Part shown: piece after piece, positions 14,039-23,226 of the stretch
Layout of the letters: every line of letters starts with the position of its first letter
Numbering within the stretch: the stretch's first letter is position 1
From: an uncultured Thiohalocapsa sp.
GTDB taxonomy: Bacteria > Pseudomonadota > Gammaproteobacteria > Chromatiales > Chromatiaceae
Length of the DNA: 64,000 bases
Direction of reading: 5' to 3'
Assembly: GCF_913062725.1 (NCBI RefSeq)
Contig: NZ_CAJXWY010000009.1
Coordinates: forward strand, 17,324-81,323
Notes under the pieces: model-generated
The model's database searches: none
Told to the model about the DNA's origin: nothing
Seen by the model: the letters and a program-made list of their open reading frames with translations, nothing else
Position numbers and translations under genes: made by a program

Positions 14039-16651
14039 ATGTCCGCCACGAGCCCCATCGCCCAGCTGGACGATGTCCGCCTGGAGGACGCGTACGTGCC
14101 GGCGCCCGGCACCTGCGACGAGATGCGCGCCGCCGACGGTGGCCTGCGCCCACACTGGCAATATCTGATCGACACCCTGCGCCAGCTCGGGCGTGGCGGC
14201 ATCGAGACGCGCTGGCGCGAAGCACACCGGCTGATCCGCGATAACGGCGTCACCTACAATCTGCACGGCGACCCCCGCAGCATGTCCCGCCCCTGGGAGC
14301 TGGACCCGCTGCCGCTGCTGCTGCGCGGCGAAGAATGGGCGGAGCTGGAGCGCGGTCTCATCCAGCGCGCGGAACTGCTGAACGCGGTGCTGCTCGACCT
14401 CTACGGCCCGCGGCGGCTCATCACCCAGGGCCTGCTGCCGCCGGAGCTGGTGGACGGCTACGCCGGCTATCTGCTGCCCTGCCATGGCATCAGCGTCGCC
14501 GGTGACCGTCCGTTGGTGTTCTACGGCGCGGACCTCACCCGCGACGCCGATGGCCACTGGCGCGTCATCGGCGACCGCACCCAGACCCCATCCGGCGCCG
14601 GCTATGCGCTGGAGAACCGGGTGGTGCTCTCACGCGTGATGCCGAGCTTGTTCCGCGACAGCCATGTGCACCGGCTCGCCGGCTTCTTCCGCGGCTTGCG
14701 CCGAACCATGAACCGGCTCGCCCCCGGCGACGCCACCCAGGCGCAGGTGGCCCTGATGACCCCGGGGCCGGCGAACGCCGCCTACTTCGAGCACGCCTAC
14801 CTGGCCAACTACCTGGGCTACACCCTGGTGCAGGGGGCGGACTTGTCGGTGCGCGACGGTGCCCTGTGGCTGCGCACCCTGGGGCGGCTGGAGCGCATCG
14901 ACGCCGTGCTGCGGCGGGTGGACGACTGCTTCTGCGATCCGCTGGAGCTGCGCGAGGACAGCATGCTCGGCGTGCCGGGCATGGTGCAGGCGGTGCGCAC
15001 CGGCAATCTGACCGTGGCCAATGCGCTGGGCAGCGGCGTGCTGGAGCACCCGGGGCTCATGGCCTTCCTGCCGGCGCTGTGCCGGCAGTTGCTGGGCGAG
15101 GATCTGCTGCTGCCCCATCTGCACACCTGGTGGTGCGGTTGCCCACAAGACCGCGCGTATGTGCTCGACAACCTGGATGCGTTGGTGATCAAGCCCGCGG
15201 GCAGCCGCACGCTCGGCGCCGCCGCCAGCCCCCCGGGACCGCGGGTGCTGTTCCCCCGCAACCTCGACGCCGATGCCCGCGCCCGGCTGGTGGCGCAAAT
15301 CCAGGCGCAGCCGCACCGGTTCGTGGCCCAGGAAGAGGTCAAGCCATCCACGGCGCCGGTGTACATGGACGGGCGCATCGTGCCCCGGCCCTTCGTGCTG
15401 CGCAGCTTCTCGGTGGCCGAAGAGGACGGCTATGCGGTGATGCCCGGGGGCCTGAGTCGGGTCGCCCTGTCGGAGGACACGCCCATGGTCTCGAGCCAGC
15501 TCGGCGGCCTGGGCAAAGACACCTGGGTGCTCGCCACCGAGCCCGAGCGCGAGGAGACGCTGCTGGGGATTCAAGAAAGCCAGAGTCCCGCGGTGGTGCG
15601 CGAGAGCGATGTCTCCTCGCGCATCGCCGATAACCTGTTCTGGATCGGCCGCTACGCCGAGCGCGCCGAGGGGCTGGTGCGCCTGCTGCGGGTGACCGCC
15701 ATCAACCTGACGGCCCGCAGCAGCTTCGCCGCCGAAGATCAGGGCATCGGCTGTCTCGGGACGCTGCTGGAAGCCCTGAACGAGCAATGCCATGGCAATG
15801 TGCCGCTGCCCACCGATGCGGAGCCCGCCGCGCTGGCGGCGCCGACGCCGCAGCTATTGTCGCTCATCACCGACCTCGAGCGCGTCGGTGCCCTGCCGCA
15901 GACCCTGCAGGCCCTGGGCCTTGCGGCCTGGTCGGTGCGGGAGCGGCTCTCCAGCGACACCTGGCGCGTCATCAACGACATCGAGCGTCACCTGCGCCGC
16001 CTCACCAGCCAGCCGCCGCAGACGCTCAACGCCGCACTGTATGTGCTGGACCCGCTGGTGACCGCTCTGGTGGCCTTCTCGGCGCTGACCCAAGAGAACA
16101 TGACCCACAACGAGGGCTGGCACTTCCTGGAGGCCGGCCGGCGACTGGAGCGCGGCATGAATCTGGCCACCCTGCTGCGCTCGACGCTGGTGGCGATCAT
16201 TCCGGCGCCGGAGGACGGCCTGGTGGTGGAGGCGGTGCTCGGTGTGACCGACAGTCTCATCACCTACCGGCGCCGCTATCAGGCGGGCACCCGCGTCGGC
16301 GCCCTGCTGGACCTGGTGGTGCAGGACGAGGCCAACCCCCGCTCGCTGGCCTACCAGATTCTACGCCTGTCCCAGCTGCTGGAAGACATGCCCCGCGACC
16401 CGATGGGCCCCGCACGCTCCGCCGCCCAAAAGGGCGTGCTGCGGCTGCTGACCGAGCTGCGGCTCGCGGGCCTGGATCAGCTGGCCCAGCCCGACGCCGA
16501 CGGCCTGCGCCGCGGTGCGCTGGCGCAATTCCTCACCGATCAGGAGTTGGGCATGGCGGAGATCTCGGATGCGCTCACGGCGCAGTACTTCCGCCACGAG
16601 GAGCATCCGCATCATATGATCGAGCACCGCCTGAGCGCGGTCCAGCGCTGA
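14039..16651 (+). CDS. Circularly permuted ATP-grasp (type 2) fused to alpha-E domain
   Basis: An 870-residue fusion of two families that are usually separate genes. Residues about 20-500 are the circularly permuted ATP-grasp domain (DUF404/DUF407): VTYNLHGDP, LVFYGADLTRD, ALENRVVLSRVMP, VMTPGP-like LMTPGPANAAYFEHA, VIKPAG and a late QEEVKPST. Residues from about 525 (RIADNLFWIGRYAERAEG) are the all-helical alpha-E domain (DUF403), ending QYFRHEEHPHH. Comparative-genomics work on ATP-grasp ligases predicted that such sets make or modify a peptide; no product has been described. The transglutaminase gene starts 2 bases after the stop, so the two are translated together. Cytosolic. Confidence 0.93.
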   Translation: MSATSPIAQLDDVRLEDAYVPAPGTCDEMRAADGGLRPHWQYLIDTLRQLGRGGIETRWREAHRLIRDNGVTYNLHGDPRSMSRPWELDPLPLLLRGEEWAELERGLIQRAELLNAVLLDLYGPRRLITQGLLPPELVDGYAGYLLPCHGISVAGDRPLVFYGADLTRDADGHWRVIGDRTQTPSGAGYALENRVVLSRVMPSLFRDSHVHRLAGFFRGLRRTMNRLAPGDATQAQVALMTPGPANAAYFEHAYLANYLGYTLVQGADLSVRDGALWLRTLGRLERIDAVLRRVDDCFCDPLELREDSMLGVPGMVQAVRTGNLTVANALGSGVLEHPGLMAFLPALCRQLLGEDLLLPHLHTWWCGCPQDRAYVLDNLDALVIKPAGSRTLGAAASPPGPRVLFPRNLDADARARLVAQIQAQPHRFVAQEEVKPSTAPVYMDGRIVPRPFVLRSFSVAEEDGYAVMPGGLSRVALSEDTPMVSSQLGGLGKDTWVLATEPEREETLLGIQESQSPAVVRESDVSSRIADNLFWIGRYAERAEGLVRLLRVTAINLTARSSFAAEDQGIGCLGTLLEALNEQCHGNVPLPTDAEPAALAAPTPQLLSLITDLERVGALPQTLQALGLAAWSVRERLSSDTWRVINDIERHLRRLTSQPPQTLNAALYVLDPLVTALVAFSALTQENMTHNEGWHFLEAGRRLERGMNLATLLRSTLVAIIPAPEDGLVVEAVLGVTDSLITYRRRYQAGTRVGALLDLVVQDEANPRSLAYQILRLSQLLEDMPRDPMGPARSAAQKGVLRLLTELRLAGLDQLAQPDADGLRRGALAQFLTDQELGMAEISDALTAQYFRHEEHPHHMIEHRLSAVQR

Positions 16652-16653
16652 GC

Positions 16654-17622
16654 ATGCGCTTTCGCGTCAGCCACACCACGCACTACGGCTACGATAGCCC
16701 GGTGTCGCTTTGCCACAGCATTACGCACCTGAAGCCGCGGCAGATGCCCCACCAGCGCTGCCTGAAGAGCCATGTGCGGGTGACGCCCTGGCCGTCGGTG
16801 TCGCGCGAGCACACCGATCTGTTCGGCAACCGGGTGAATTACTTCTCCATCCAGCAGTCGCATGCGGCGCTGACGGTGAACGCCCTGAGCGAAGTGGAAG
16901 TCGTCGCGCCGCCGGCGCCGGATGCGCCCGCCTCACCACCCTGGGAGCAGGTGCGCGCGCGTCTGCAGGAGGTGCGCGCGCCCGACGCCCTGAACGCCCG
17001 CATGTTCACGCTCCCCTCCCCCGCCGTCCCGACCCGGTCCGAGGCGCTGGACTATGCGCTGATCTCCTTTACGCCGGGTCGTCCCGTGCTGGAGGCGGCC
17101 CGCGAGCTGATGGCCCGGATCTATGCCGAATTCGATTACGATCCCGCCGCCACCGGGGTGGCCACACCCCTCGCCGAGGTGCTGGCCCAACGCCGCGGCG
17201 TCTGTCAGGACTTCGCGCACGTGGGCATCGCCTGTCTGCGTGCGCTGGGGCTCGCCGCGCGCTACGTGAGCGGCTACCTGGAGACCCTGCCGCCGCCGGG
17301 CCAGCCGAAGCTGCGGGGCGCCGACGCCTCCCATGCCTGGTACGCACTCTACCTGCCGCCGAGCGCCGTCGCCGGCTTCGGCAACGAGCCCCCCAACGCC
17401 ATGACCAGCGCCGCCCCCGGCGACCCGGCCGGCGGCATGGCGGCCGAGCAGAGCGGCGTTTGGATCGACTACGATCCCACCAACGACTGCCTGCTCGGCG
17501 AGCAGCACATTACCACCGCCGTCGGCCGTGACTACGGCGACGTCACCCCCGTGCGCGGTGTTTTCTATGGCGGCGGCGAGCACCAGCTGAGGGTCGCCGT
17601 GGATGTGGACCGGTTGGACTGA
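16654..17622 (+). CDS. Transglutaminase-like cysteine protease partner of ATP-grasp/alpha-E
   Basis: A 322-residue protein with the N-terminal strand domain (RVSHTTHYGYDSPV) and a transglutaminase-like core. The triad is visible: Cys183 in RGVCQDFAH, His227 in DASHAWYAL and Asp272 in WIDYDPTND. No signal peptide, so it should act in the cytosol with its neighbour. This family is the standard partner of ATP-grasp/alpha-E genes, where it is predicted to cleave or cross-link the peptide product. The start is fixed by the 2-base gap after the preceding stop. Confidence 0.93.
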   Translation: MRFRVSHTTHYGYDSPVSLCHSITHLKPRQMPHQRCLKSHVRVTPWPSVSREHTDLFGNRVNYFSIQQSHAALTVNALSEVEVVAPPAPDAPASPPWEQVRARLQEVRAPDALNARMFTLPSPAVPTRSEALDYALISFTPGRPVLEAARELMARIYAEFDYDPAATGVATPLAEVLAQRRGVCQDFAHVGIACLRALGLAARYVSGYLETLPPPGQPKLRGADASHAWYALYLPPSAVAGFGNEPPNAMTSAAPGDPAGGMAAEQSGVWIDYDPTNDCLLGEQHITTAVGRDYGDVTPVRGVFYGGGEHQLRVAVDVDRLD

Positions 17623-17723
17623 CGCCTGCGCGCTCGATCGCCGGACATCGCCGGCCAGCACGCGCTGGTCAGATTTCGCTGTGGGACGTCAGCGGCGGGA
17701 GACGCCGGCGGCGGCTGGCACAC

Positions 17724-17744
17724 GGGGCGGCGAGGCGCCGCCCC
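17724..17744 (-). terminator. GC-rich hairpin after peroxiredoxin, terminator-like
   Basis: A perfect 9-base inverted repeat GGGGCGGCG / CGCCGCCCC with a 3-base loop lies 10 bases past the peroxiredoxin stop. It lacks a T tract on either strand, so intrinsic termination is uncertain. Confidence 0.35.
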
Positions 17745-17753
17745 ACCGGCGGA

Positions 17754-18404
17754 TTACAGTGCCTTTTTGCAGAAGTACCAGTCGCTGCACTCGTAGCCCT
17801 CATTGACGCGGGCTTCGGCCTGCTCAGCCGTCGCCGGCGGCGGCACGATCACCTTGTCGCCGGGCTGCCAGCCCTCGGGGGTGGCAACGCCATTGGCGTC
17901 GGAGGTCTGCAGTGCGTTGACCAGCCGCACGAACTCATCGATGGAGCGGCCGTTGGTCATGGGGTAGTAGACCATCGCCCGCAAAATCCCCTCGGGGTCG
18001 ATGATGAACGTGGCCCGCACCGCTGAGGTGTCGCTCGCGCCGGGCTGGATCATGCCATAGGCCTTGGCCACGTTCATGGACAGGTCGGCGATGATCGGGA
18101 AGCTGATGTCGACGCCGAACTTCTCCTTGATGTTGCGCTCCCAGGCGATGTGCGAATAGTTGCTGTCGATGGAGAGGCCGAGCAGCTCGCAGTTCAGTGC
18201 CTGGAAGTCGGCGTGGCGCCTGGCGAAGGCGATGAACTCGGTGGTGCACACCGGCGTGAAGTCCGCCGGGTGGGAGAACAGCACCAGCCATTTGCCGCGA
18301 TAGTCCTCCAGGGTCTTGCGGCCGTGGGTGGTGGGGGCGTCAAAGGCCGGTGCCGGCTCATTCAAGCGCGGCATGGCGGGGGCGGATGGGGTGGTCTGAT
18401 CCAT
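17754..18404 (-). CDS. Peroxiredoxin, Prx6/AhpC-like
   Basis: A 216-residue thiol peroxidase that reduces hydrogen peroxide and organic peroxides in the cytosol. The peroxidatic Cys53 is in HPADFTPVCTTEF. The C-terminal arm carries Cys206 and Cys212 in ECSDWYFCKKAL, a feature of archaeal-type Prx6 proteins in which those residues resolve the sulfenate. The start is supported by CCGGAGACG ahead of the ATG. The gene is monocistronic; an AT-rich leader with a strong palindrome lies about 120 bases upstream and may serve redox control. Confidence 0.95.
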   Translation of the reverse strand: MDQTTPSAPAMPRLNEPAPAFDAPTTHGRKTLEDYRGKWLVLFSHPADFTPVCTTEFIAFARRHADFQALNCELLGLSIDSNYSHIAWERNIKEKFGVDISFPIIADLSMNVAKAYGMIQPGASDTSAVRATFIIDPEGILRAMVYYPMTNGRSIDEFVRLVNALQTSDANGVATPEGWQPGDKVIVPPPATAEQAEARVNEGYECSDWYFCKKAL

Positions 18405-18525
18405 TGGCTCGTCTCCGGGTACGTAAGGTTTGTGTTGCGCCCGTCATCGGCGGGTTGAGCAACACGGTAAGCCCCCTGAGCTCGCCAGGAAAATTGTTTG
18501 TCGTGATGAGCTTGATCGATATGGT

Positions 18526-18549
18526 CAATTGATATAACTCAATCAATTG
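18526..18549. promoter_or_regulatory. Perfect inverted repeat upstream of peroxiredoxin (candidate operator)
   Basis: CAATTGAT, 8 bases, ATCAATTG: a perfect 8-8-8 inverted repeat inside an unusually AT-rich stretch (about 18490-18560). On the minus strand TTGGTC and TATATC are 17 bases apart and overlap it, giving a plausible promoter for the peroxiredoxin gene. The layout resembles a transcription-factor site; the factor is unknown, and no OxyR consensus is seen. Confidence 0.45.
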
Positions 18550-18624
18550 CTAAGACCAATCAAAAGGCTCGGGTATCGATGCAGCGCTCCCTTGCCCTGG
18601 CAAGTCGGTCGAGCACTCAGCGTC

Positions 18625-19389
18625 TCATTGCGCCGGCTGCTCCAGGCCCTTACACACCTCGCCAAAGCGCCCGTTGACTATCGGCTGCAAGGGCGAGGCC
18701 CCCAGGGTCAGGTCGAAGGTATAGCAACGCCCATCGGGCACGGTTGCGGGGATGTCGAGGGCGAGCGTGAATGGCGTGGTGCCCGGCGGCAAGCGCAGTT
18801 TGCCGGGCTCTCGCAGGGTCGCCTCAGCGCGGGCATCGAAGGCGGGATCATAGACACTGAGGTTGACCCAATAGCTGATCGTCTCCGCCGCTGCCTTGCT
18901 CGACACCACCTGCCCGGACAGCGATACCGTGCCGCCAGCGGACGGCAGGGTCACCGGGGTCAGCCGCAGCGCGCGAAGGTGGATCGGCTTCGTCGACAGG
19001 GCGATCGGGCTCAGGACCTGATGCTCATCCTCGAACAGCGACAACTCGGTCTTCAACGCCTCGTCACGGGTGTCGTCGTAGTACTCGGCGTCGTAGCTGC
19101 TGGTCGCCCCAAACGGACCGAAGGTCTGCAGGCTATAGGTGCCCGTCTCGAGTGCCGTGAAGCGTGCTTCGCCGCCGTCATCCGCGATGGCTCGACCGAG
19201 GACGCGCCAGCGGGCCTGGTCGGGGAGCCAGTGCGAGAGGACCAACTCGGCGTTGGCTAACGGTTGCTCGGTGGCGGCGTCGGTGACCGTCGCCGAGAGA
19301 CTTGCGGCTTGTGTCAGCGCGCTGGTGAGGCTGAGCGCGCCGGCGAGGAGGACACCGGCGGGCCGCTGAAGGGGCGTCGGGTTGAACAT
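18625..19389 (-). CDS. Secreted protein paralogous to the C-terminus of the upstream subtilase
   Basis: A 254-residue exported protein. ATG 19389 is chosen because AGGAGAGAG precedes it and the next residues form a signal peptide ending TQAAS. A carboxypeptidase-regulatory-like beta-sandwich (SATVTDAATEQPLANAELVL) is followed by a second domain containing YWVNLSVYD and PIVNGRFGEVCKG. Both correspond, in the same order, to the last roughly 270 residues of the S8 protease encoded just upstream, which has YWVNLELWD and PLVNGDFGTVWKG. Only 40 bases separate the two genes. Possibly a free accessory domain, substrate adaptor or inhibitor; function unknown. Confidence 0.78.
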   Translation of the reverse strand: MFNPTPLQRPAGVLLAGALSLTSALTQAASLSATVTDAATEQPLANAELVLSHWLPDQARWRVLGRAIADDGGEARFTALETGTYSLQTFGPFGATSSYDAEYYDDTRDEALKTELSLFEDEHQVLSPIALSTKPIHLRALRLTPVTLPSAGGTVSLSGQVVSSKAAAETISYWVNLSVYDPAFDARAEATLREPGKLRLPPGTTPFTLALDIPATVPDGRCYTFDLTLGASPLQPIVNGRFGEVCKGLEQPAQ

Positions 19390-19429
19390 CGTGCTGTCTC
19401 TCTCCTGATCTGACCGACAAGCCACCGGC

Positions 19430-22258
19430 TCAGGGTTGGATGCGCGTCTCCAGGACGTGCCCCCGAGCGTCGAGACGCACGGCGCGCCGTTTAGCCACCG
19501 CATCGGGCGTCAGTGGGTCGATCGGTGGCGCATCGGCGCCTTTCCAGACTGTACCGAAGTCACCATTGACGAGCGGCTTCACGCGGCTGAGCCCGAGCGT
19601 CAGCTCGAGCCGGTACCAGCGCTCGTCAGGTGTCTGAGCCGGAATCGCGAGTGGGATACTGAAGGGGATGGAGCCAGTGCTCAGGCTGATCGCCCGTGGC
19701 CCGTGCAGGGTCAGCCTGGTGGCGGCCTGGAAGGTCTCGTCCCAAAGCTCGAGATTGACCCAATAGGTTGCCGGACCGCTGTAGCGGGTGGTGTTGACCA
19801 GGGTGCCCGACAGCGCCACGGTGCCACCCTCGGGGCCTAGCCAGTCGGTGCTCAGGCGTAGGTCTTGCAGGTAGAGCGGTCGCGGCGTCAAGGCGATGGG
19901 CGCGAGGGCGATCTGCTCGCCCGGGGCCAGGGTGATCTGGGTTTTCTGCTGCCAATCGCGGGTATCGCCGTAGTACTCGCTGAGATACTGGTCGGTAGTC
20001 GTGTCGAGATGCAGATAGTAGGTACCGGCCGCGAGCGCGGGGACATCGAAGGCGCCGTCGGCGTCGACCAGCAGTTGCCCGACCTGTCGCCACCAGGCGT
20101 TGTCGTCGTTCCAACGGTAGAGGGCGACGGTGGCATCTGCGAGCGGCAGACCGGTTGCTTCGTCGGTGATGACCCCGGTGATCCGAGCGCTGGCGATGCC
20201 GAAGCTTGCGGTGACGGACTGCTCCCGGACCACCCCGCTCAAGGTGCAGCGCAGATCGCCGCCGCCGCAGTCACCACCCCAGGTGTCGAAGCTGTAGCCG
20301 TCATTGGCGGTGGCCGTACAGATGCTGTCGCCGCCATGGTCCACCGGATTGGGTGTGCAGTTGACGCGACCGGCCCCGACGGGATCGGTCGCGGTCACGA
20401 TGCTGTAGCGGTTGAGGCTGAAGCTGGCGCTGACGGTGCAGGCGCCGGTGATGGGGCCCGTGGTATAGGTGGTGCCAGAGAGACTGCCGCCGCAGCCGGT
20501 GACGCTGGCGCCATAGCCGGTGTCGGGCGTGACCGTGAAGCTGGTGCTGTTGCCGTGGGCCACGCTGCGCGAGCGCGGGCTGATGCCGCCGTTGGCCCCC
20601 GCCGTGGCGGTGACGGTGTAGCTTGCGGTCGTAAAGTTCGCCGTCACGTCTTTGGCGGCGGTGACCGCTCGCAGCACACAACTGCGCTGGCTACCGCTGC
20701 AATCCCCGCTCCAGTTGGCAAAGCTGAAACCGCCGTTCGCCGTCGCCGTGCAAGTGCTGTCAGCGCCCGCCTCCACCGGGTTCGGCGTACAGGCGACGCG
20801 GCCTGCACCACTCGGGCTGACCGATGCCGCGATGCGGTAACCCGGGCTGCGGCCACCCAGCGCGGCCTGCACGTTGAGTCGCCCGCCCGTCAGCACACGG
20901 CCTGAAAACGCATCGAGGGGGTCGACGGTCTGCAGCAAGGTTGCCTTGACGTCGGCGACGCTGAGATTGGGCTGATGCCCCCACAGCAAGGCGGCGGCGC
21001 CCGCCACATGCGGTGTGGCCATGGAGGTTCCGCTCTTGGTCGAGTAGCCACCGCCGGGGACGGTGCTGTAGATGGCACTGCCCGGCGCAGCGAGATCAAC
21101 GGAGGTGGCGCCATAGTTGGAAAACCAGGAGCTGTTGTCGTTGCGGTCTGAGCTTGCGACGCTGATGACATTGGCAGCCCCATACGACGATGGATAGTGG
21201 GGGTTGATATCGTTGTCCAGAGCGTCGTTGCCGGCCGCGGCGACGAACAGCATACCGGCGGCATTCGAGGCGGCGATCGCGTCGGCCAGGCTTTGGCTGT
21301 AGCCGCCGCCGCCCCAGCTGTTGCTGGTGATCCTGATGTTGACGCCGTAGTTGCTTTTCATGTCCGTGGCGTAGGCCAGGGCTTCGATGGCGTCTGACGT
21401 GAAGCCGCTGCCGCTCGCCCCCAGAAACTTGAGCGCCATGAGCTTCACATCCCAGGCAACGCCGACGACCCCCCGGCCATTGTTACCCACCGCACCGATG
21501 GTGCCGGCGCAGTGCGTGCCGTGGGAATGGTCGTCCATCGGATCGCCGGATCCGGTGATGGCATTGATGCCATGGACGTCATCGACGTAGCCGTTGCCGT
21601 CGTCATCGATGCCATTACCGGCGATCTCGCCGGGGTTGACCCACATGTTGGCGGCCAAATCCGGATGGTTGTAGTCGATACCGGTGTCGATCACGCCGAC
21701 GACGAGGCTGCCATCGCCCGTCGCCTGGTCCCAGGCCGCCACGGCGCTGATGTCGGCCCCGGCGGTGCCGCCCGATTGCCCGATATTCTCAAGGCCCCAG
21801 AGGCTGCCGAAATGGGTGTCGTCCGGGCGACCGTTGGCGTACACCACATAGTCCGGCTCGGCGTGCGCCACCTCCGGCAGGGCCGCGACCTGCTCGACCA
21901 GGTTGGGAATGTCGGTCGTGGCTGCACGGACCGACACGATGTTGGTATCGAAGTAGCGTGCTCGCACCGACAGGGTGGCGGGGATCGCCCGGGCCCGCGA
22001 GAGCACGTCTGCACCACGCGTGGTGGTGACCGAAGGCTTGAATTTCACCAGGATGCGGTCTTGGGCGAAGACGGGGGCGGCGGCCGGATCAGCCTTGGAG
22101 ACGCCCACGGCGGCGCTCGAGGCCATCGGGACAGTGGCGAAGACCCAGCAGACCAGCAGTAGCCATGGGGGCAAGCACCGCCGGCGGCGCTGATGCCGGT
22201 GGGCCGGCTGTGGGGTTGTCGCCTGATGACGCCCGGTGACTGCGCAATGGTCGCTCAT
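19430..22258 (-). CDS. Secreted S8 (subtilisin-like) protease with InlB-type repeats and C-terminal beta-sandwich
   Basis: A 942-residue secreted serine protease. An Arg-rich signal peptide (about 1-50) precedes an I9-like propeptide (DRILVKFKP ... AEPDYVVYANG) and the catalytic domain with Asp191 in VGVIDTGID, His near 249 in SHGTHCAGT and Ser near 412 in GTSMATPHVAG. Residues about 470-700 hold three Cys-containing beta repeats of the divergent InlB-B type; two are near copies (GRVACTPNPV and GRVNCTPNPV). A regulatory-like sandwich and a final domain shared with the next gene follow. Probably acts outside the cell or at its surface. Confidence 0.93.
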   Translation of the reverse strand: MSDHCAVTGRHQATTPQPAHRHQRRRRCLPPWLLLVCWVFATVPMASSAAVGVSKADPAAAPVFAQDRILVKFKPSVTTTRGADVLSRARAIPATLSVRARYFDTNIVSVRAATTDIPNLVEQVAALPEVAHAEPDYVVYANGRPDDTHFGSLWGLENIGQSGGTAGADISAVAAWDQATGDGSLVVGVIDTGIDYNHPDLAANMWVNPGEIAGNGIDDDGNGYVDDVHGINAITGSGDPMDDHSHGTHCAGTIGAVGNNGRGVVGVAWDVKLMALKFLGASGSGFTSDAIEALAYATDMKSNYGVNIRITSNSWGGGGYSQSLADAIAASNAAGMLFVAAAGNDALDNDINPHYPSSYGAANVISVASSDRNDNSSWFSNYGATSVDLAAPGSAIYSTVPGGGYSTKSGTSMATPHVAGAAALLWGHQPNLSVADVKATLLQTVDPLDAFSGRVLTGGRLNVQAALGGRSPGYRIAASVSPSGAGRVACTPNPVEAGADSTCTATANGGFSFANWSGDCSGSQRSCVLRAVTAAKDVTANFTTASYTVTATAGANGGISPRSRSVAHGNSTSFTVTPDTGYGASVTGCGGSLSGTTYTTGPITGACTVSASFSLNRYSIVTATDPVGAGRVNCTPNPVDHGGDSICTATANDGYSFDTWGGDCGGGDLRCTLSGVVREQSVTASFGIASARITGVITDEATGLPLADATVALYRWNDDNAWWRQVGQLLVDADGAFDVPALAAGTYYLHLDTTTDQYLSEYYGDTRDWQQKTQITLAPGEQIALAPIALTPRPLYLQDLRLSTDWLGPEGGTVALSGTLVNTTRYSGPATYWVNLELWDETFQAATRLTLHGPRAISLSTGSIPFSIPLAIPAQTPDERWYRLELTLGLSRVKPLVNGDFGTVWKGADAPPIDPLTPDAVAKRRAVRLDARGHVLETRIQP

Positions 22259-22343
22259 GGTGTTGTCTCATGCCCGGGGTAGCAACTGATTGCCCGAAAT
22301 CGTCTACGTCTGCGCCGGCGCAGGCCCCCGGTGAATCCCTCCC

Positions 22344-22379
22344 AAAAAAAAAGGGCCTGCGAGCTCGCTCGCAGGCCCC
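22344..22379 (-). terminator. Rho-independent terminator of tRNA-fMet
   Basis: On the minus strand GGGCCTGCGAG, loop CGAG, CTCGCAGGCCC is followed by nine T residues: a textbook intrinsic terminator 10 bases after the tRNA 3' end. Confidence 0.93.
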
Positions 22380-22388
22380 TGTGGCGTT

Positions 22389-22465
<77 letters not shown>

Positions 22466-22477
22466 ACTGAGCCGCCT

Positions 22478-22506
22478 ATGGTAGCGCTGCCGGCATCTTC
22501 TGGCAA
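22478..22506 (-). promoter_or_regulatory. Promoter of tRNA-fMet
   Basis: TTGCCA, 17 bases, TACCAT on the minus strand, with the -10 ending 13 bases before the tRNA 5' end. Spacing and position fit a sigma-70 promoter. Confidence 0.6.
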
Positions 22507-22631
22507 GGGTTTGTGACAGATTCCCGTCGGCCTCTCTGTTTTTAGCTTAGCAGGGCGGCGGCTGACTGCTGGTGCGGCCCACGCTGTGGAGGCGGGGCCG
22601 AGCCGGCCTGGAAGCCGGCCCCGCTGCGGGC

Positions 22632-23108
22632 TCAGTCGTGGCGGGAGAAGTCCTGGGGATAGGGATTGGTGTGGTTGCGACGGATATGGATATAGCCATG
22701 CTCGGAGGCGGCATGACAGGCGTTGCAACCGATGATGACCTCGTTGTAGGCGGCATCGATGGCCTCGCGCCCGCCCTTGTCGATGGCGGCCTCCAGCTGC
22801 TCGAAGGCGGGCATGAGGGTCTTGTTCAGGTTCTCGGCGATGGGGATGCCCTCGTAGTCCTGGATCTCGCTGACGGCGTCGATGACCTCCTCCAGCTCGT
22901 GGGCATAGAAGTCCTCCAGCGCCGTGTTGGCGGCATCGACGGACAGGCCGAGCTTGTGCGCGTAGTACTGCATGTTGTGCATCAGCATGATGAGGGGCAT
23001 GCCGGCGAAGGGCGAGTACTCGTGTCCGGCCTCGTCACTGGCGGTCGCGGGTAGCGCCAGCGCGAGGGCGGCGAGAAGCGACAATGTGATTGCGAATTGC
23101 TTGTGCAT
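22632..23108 (-). CDS. Periplasmic class II-like c-type cytochrome
   Basis: A 158-residue exported protein. The signal peptide (MHKQFAITLSLLAALALALPATA) is followed by a mostly helical domain and a single haem site CNACH at 128-132 near the C-terminus, the arrangement of cytochrome c' / c-556 four-helix bundles. AGGAG lies 6 bases before the ATG. It follows the di-haem cytochrome gene on the same strand by 118 bases, so they may form an electron-transfer pair. The physiological partner is unknown. Confidence 0.85.
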   Translation of the reverse strand: MHKQFAITLSLLAALALALPATASDEAGHEYSPFAGMPLIMLMHNMQYYAHKLGLSVDAANTALEDFYAHELEEVIDAVSEIQDYEGIPIAENLNKTLMPAFEQLEAAIDKGGREAIDAAYNEVIIGCNACHAASEHGYIHIRRNHTNPYPQDFSRHD

Positions 23109-23226
23109 GAGGGCTCCTGTTGCGGTTGCTCGAGACGGGCTCGACGGTGACCGGGTGCGCGTCGGCCAAGCGCCGGCTGGCCGTAGCTGCCTTGCGCGCG
23201 CCGACGTGCGCCGTCTGGGGGGTGGG

